A stretch of 64,000 bases of DNA from contig NC_088339.1 of the NCBI RefSeq assembly GCF_036884655.1, positions 22,986,501 to 23,050,500 of the forward strand, written 5' to 3'. The stretch is from Musa acuminata AAA Group. Its lineage: Eukaryota; Streptophyta; Magnoliopsida; Zingiberales; Musaceae. Shown piece by piece: positions 61,701-64,000 of the stretch; the first letter of the stretch is position 1; every line of letters starts with the position of its first letter. A program made the position numbers and the translations under genes. The notes beneath the pieces were generated by a model that was not told the DNA's origin, made no database searches, and was given only the letters and a program-made list of their open reading frames with translations.

Positions 61701-63585
61701 TTCATGTAAGTGGAAGGCCTTCATAGTGACACATCTCACTGACGTGCAGATGCAGTTGTAATCAAAATTTTTAAAACGATCATATATGTTGCCACCAACC
61801 AGTACTTACTGGTCCAATCAGGAAGCAGTACATGGACCATCAGTTTTCTCTCGGATCAATTACCTTATTGGGTGTACCACTAATAATAAGCCTATTGCCG
61901 GTATCCCTATTTTCTCAGAACTTCTGACAATTGTCCGATTTACCTTTTTTAATTTTATTTTCTCTCTCCCATCATGCTCCCTTTCTTCCTCTCTTTCACA
62001 CAGCAGGATCTCCTCATTCATGGCTGCACCACTTCCTCGTCAGTGCCATTCTCCGCGACTCTGCTGCATCACCGTTACCACTTCCTCCTCATAAGAGTTG
62101 CCACTCTCTGACATGCCTCCTCTTCCACTGCTCCTCCCCTCTGCTCTCCCTTTCTCAGTCTGGATGGTATTAACCCGTACAAGTGTCAATACACCGGTCT
62201 GTACCGGATTCATACTGCTCCGGCTGCCAAAGTTATATCGGCTTCAGATCAAGATTTTAAACAATCATTGTAATACATGCTAGGGTAGAATGTAGGATAT
62301 TGAGATATACGGAAGATGTATACAAGAAAAGATACCCACAATTTTATACCAATTGTAGGATAAAAAAAATTATAAATTCACAAATTTATACCAAACTCAA
62401 TTATTTGACAACATCAATTTCTTTAGACAAGACTCTAGTTCATAGATTTCACCTTAAGTTGTAAGAAAATCTTCTACATACACAAAATTCCATGAACCTT
62501 GATAAGCTACATACCTATCAATACAATATGGTATGCGTCAAGGCACACGATCTCAAATACCAGTCCCATACCGATCTAAGATGGGACCAGTATAGATCCG
62601 AGTCATACTGACATACTGTGCCATACACCAATACGAACCGAGTTAGGATGCATTCTAAAAAAGACTGGAAAATGAAAAAAAGGAAGTCACCAAGCAGTAC
62701 AAGCCTTGTACCAGGTAGTACAGGCTTTGTATCAAGTGTACTGCCGGTTTACCCAGGTTTGTGAGCTGGCAGATTGTCCGATCTGCAAATACCATCGATA
62801 CCAAACCGTACCAAGCAGCATTGCAAACTTTAGTATAAATCAATACACCAACACAAAAAAGGTAATCACCAACTAATACAAATAAGTATGTTGGTGTTAT
62901 TGAATGCTAATATGCTGACAGCATCATGGTAGTTGAAATCACAATAGATACATCAATCTCTTCTAACTAACCAGCCATCATTAACTATGAAGCAGATAAT
63001 AAAATAGGTAGTAATATAAATATGATTAGCAAGTGAAATATTCTAATAATTTTTTTAAAGAATACTTAAACGGTAATTTAATCTCTATCGAGCGCTGAAG
63101 CAGAAAAATGTCGGTTTTGAAAGTGAAGTGGAGTTCCACATCAATTATTTCTATCAGCTACACAGTTCCACATCAATTAGCTCAACAAACATGGCAAACA
63201 TCATCTGACCCACAAAAACACAAAAATGGAATTCTCTGAGGATCTGAAAATTTTGCAATTTGAAAGTAAGCTCTAACAAGAGCTTCAAATGGCAAAACTT
63301 ACTTGAGAGGATATGCCAAAACGCGTTGTCCCAATGTAACAAAGCTAGTTTCTTGATTGGACATGAACCAAGCTAACGATGAAACACTGACAAGATAATA
63401 AACATACTTAGAGAAGCTAGAATTAGAACAGTAGAAAAAAGGGAATTCTGACAAGCTGGAGACAGCAACCTTCCTGTAAAGACATGCTCCCTCACACCAA
63501 GAATAGTAGGAGCTCGAAGATCATGTTTTCCATTGAATTCTTCTAGCAGATTCCTTATTTTCATAGCCTCCTCTAGGTAATTGTC
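46790..63585 (-). CDS. GSL10: Callose synthase, GSL10/CalS9 type, 3' half (partial)
   Basis: Membrane 1,3-beta-glucan synthase; GSL10 is needed for pollen development and cell-plate callose. Fifteen exons: 63470-63585, 63303-63386, 60918-61030, 57630-57682, 57386-57562, 57244-57291, 56878-57036, 56377-56490, 56211-56299, 55958-56116, 55706-55808, 54473-54592, 50663-50712, 50408-50587, 46790-47026. They encode the end of the glucan synthase domain ([75 protein letters not shown]) and the C-terminal membrane helices, ending [18 protein letters not shown] plus NKANVQA. The ending and the SHIQTL segment match GSL10 best. All phases agree except exon 50663-50712, which is one base short. The gene continues beyond the right edge. 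Introns reach 3.8 kb and carry several repeats. Confidence 0.9.
48295..49135. mobile_element. hAT-like non-autonomous DNA transposon
   Basis: An 841-bp insertion in the last intron of the callose synthase gene. It is flanked by a perfect 8-bp target duplication GTTGGAAC (48287-48294 and 49136-49143). Imperfect terminal inverted repeats of about 25 bp start TAGTGATTTAAAAAGCGC on the left and, read inward from the right, CAGCGATTTCAATAAGCGC. The 8-bp duplication and the YAGNG terminus are hallmarks of the hAT superfamily. Near both ends are GCGC-rich subterminal repeats (AGGCGCC, CCCGAGCGC). The middle is AT-rich then AGC/AAC low-complexity; no transposase is encoded, so it would depend on an autonomous relative. 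Confidence 0.88.
50985..51315. repeat. GTAC/GGT-rich repeat with pyrimidine core (intron copy 1)
   Basis: Left flank with paired CAGCAGGTTCAGCTGG and TTGGTCCAACC motifs, a long CCTCCT/TTCTTCC pyrimidine tract (51170-51245), then AATGGTATTA and GGACCTGTACCTG. The same order of parts recurs at 61764-62267. It lies in the long intron between exons 54473-54592 and 50663-50712. Its exact ends are not determined. Confidence 0.45.
53269..54005. repeat. Old tandem duplication, about 378-bp unit
   Basis: Copies begin near 53269 and 53647. Shared blocks in the same order include GCTCAATTGGGCTTT, CCTCAGCTTTCA, GGTTTCAAATATT, CTACACCCC and ATACCATACCA followed by TAGATACATATCA. They differ at many positions, so the event is old. 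It lies in a callose synthase intron. Confidence 0.82.
58420..59837. mobile_element. Possible degraded hAT-like element in a callose synthase intron
   Basis: About 1.4 kb. The candidate target duplication is AATCTGTC (58412-58419) and AATTTGTC (59838-59845), one mismatch. The right end, read inward, is CAAGGTTTGCCTTATCGG; the left end CGAAGTCC matches it poorly. Both flanks are rich in CGGTAC/GTACCG motifs, and a pyrimidine-rich core (58690-58790) recalls the other copies. From about 58930 to 59460 the sequence reads as broken protein-like stretches with Gln, Pro and Tyr (for example [12 protein letters not shown] and [11 protein letters not shown]) interrupted by stops, which could be a decayed transposase tail. 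Inference only. Confidence 0.42.
61764..62267. repeat. GTAC/GGT-rich repeat with pyrimidine core (intron copy 2)
   Basis: Flanked by TTGTAAT on both sides (near 61757 and 62268). The ends are weakly inverted: AAAATTTTTAAAACGATC on the left, and TGATTGTTTAAAATCTTGATC read inward from the right. Inside are CAGTACTTACTGG, a pyrimidine core (61960-62160) and GGATGGTATTAACCCGTAC followed by ACCGGTCTGTACCGG. It lies in the intron between exons 63303-63386 and 60918-61030. Confidence 0.5.
62520..62860. repeat. Further GTAC-motif repeat sequence
   Basis: Dense short motifs such as CCCATACCGATC, GGTAGTACAGG and CCAAACCGTACCAAGC in the same intron. It resembles the flanks of the other copies but has no visible pyrimidine core or boundaries. 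Confidence 0.35.
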
Positions 63586-64000
63586 CTGCATCATGTGATG
63601 GAATTTACTGATTGATAACAGGTCGGGAACATAGACAAACATGTGACTAAACTGATTAATTCATGCAAACATAAAAGTAACCACCTAAAAATGTTTATCA
63701 ATAAGCATTAAAATATTTAACTAGTGCAACACATGCTAGTTTTCTACTGTTGTGAAGTCAATTTATCTCCTGTTTCAGCACACAGGTATGGTAACCAGTA
63801 CTAATGCTCCATATCAATATCAGTAGTATACCGAAAACACTGGTTAAACCAGTTTTCACAACCGGTTGCAACAAACAAGCAAGGTCGAAAATTTTGCTGG
63901 TGCAAGCCATTTAATTTTTCAGCAAATAGACAGCCCATTAGTCTAAATTGGTAATATTTGCATTCTATGAGGCACTCTCCTAGAAGATGAGTCATCTAGG

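Noticed and set aside
1..64000. tRNA, rRNA and endogenous virus sequences
   Set aside because: I looked by eye for T-loop-like GTTCGA boxes and for viral replicase or reverse transcriptase motifs and saw none I could support. The GTATCAGAGC match is a retrotransposon primer-binding site, not a tRNA gene.

Overview
The window is nuclear DNA of a flowering plant. Genes are split by many introns, spacers are AT-rich, retrotransposon and DNA-transposon debris is common, and the families are plant-specific (GRF, R2R3-MYB, PLS-DYW PPR, WEB coiled-coil, callose synthase). First exons that are very GC-rich against AT-rich introns and 3' parts (sphingolipid reductase 1195-1722, GRF first exon) point to a monocot. 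A non-grass monocot such as a member of the banana order is my guess from overall character, not something I could test.

Layout, left to right. (1) 1-1722, minus: start of a 3-ketodihydrosphingosine reductase gene running off the left edge. (2) 4690-7822, plus: a complete growth-regulating factor (GRF) gene with a miR396 target site. (3) 8858-17.1 kb, minus: a complete 12-coding-exon SEC24A-type COPII gene of 1010 aa, with a leader intron and one GC-AG intron. (4) 17856-21925, plus: a DUF1218/VCC-like membrane-protein gene broken by a frameshift and a deletion. (5) 24242-24562, plus: a small membrane-protein gene with an in-frame stop. (6) 26342-28756, minus: an intronless CRR22-like organelle RNA-editing factor. 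(7) 30317-32876, plus: the C-terminal part of a REM-type B3 gene whose last intron holds a tandem TRIM retrotransposon. (8) 33.3-38.07 kb: gene-free, with nested minisatellites. (9) 38072-39215, plus: an R2R3-MYB gene with one extra base in its R3 repeat. (10) 39.78-40.71 kb, plus: an unassigned coding fragment. (11) 40751-43878, minus: a complete WEB-family coiled-coil gene of 815 aa. (12) 46790-63585, minus: the 3' half of a callose synthase of the GSL10 (CalS9) type, 15 exons, running off the right edge, with introns full of repeats including a hAT-like element with a perfect 8-bp target duplication.

The genes do not form an operon or pathway; this is an ordinary run of independent plant genes. 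I found no new biological system. What stands out is decay: four of the gene models carry single-base or small lesions in conserved coding sequence while their neighbours are fully open. Either duplicates are being lost or the assembly has residual single-base errors; long homopolymers are not needed for all of them. The other notable items are the compact transposable elements sitting in introns. Gene names rest on recalled protein-family similarity, splice sites were placed by eye on reading frame and GT/AG signals, and no alignment or database search was run.
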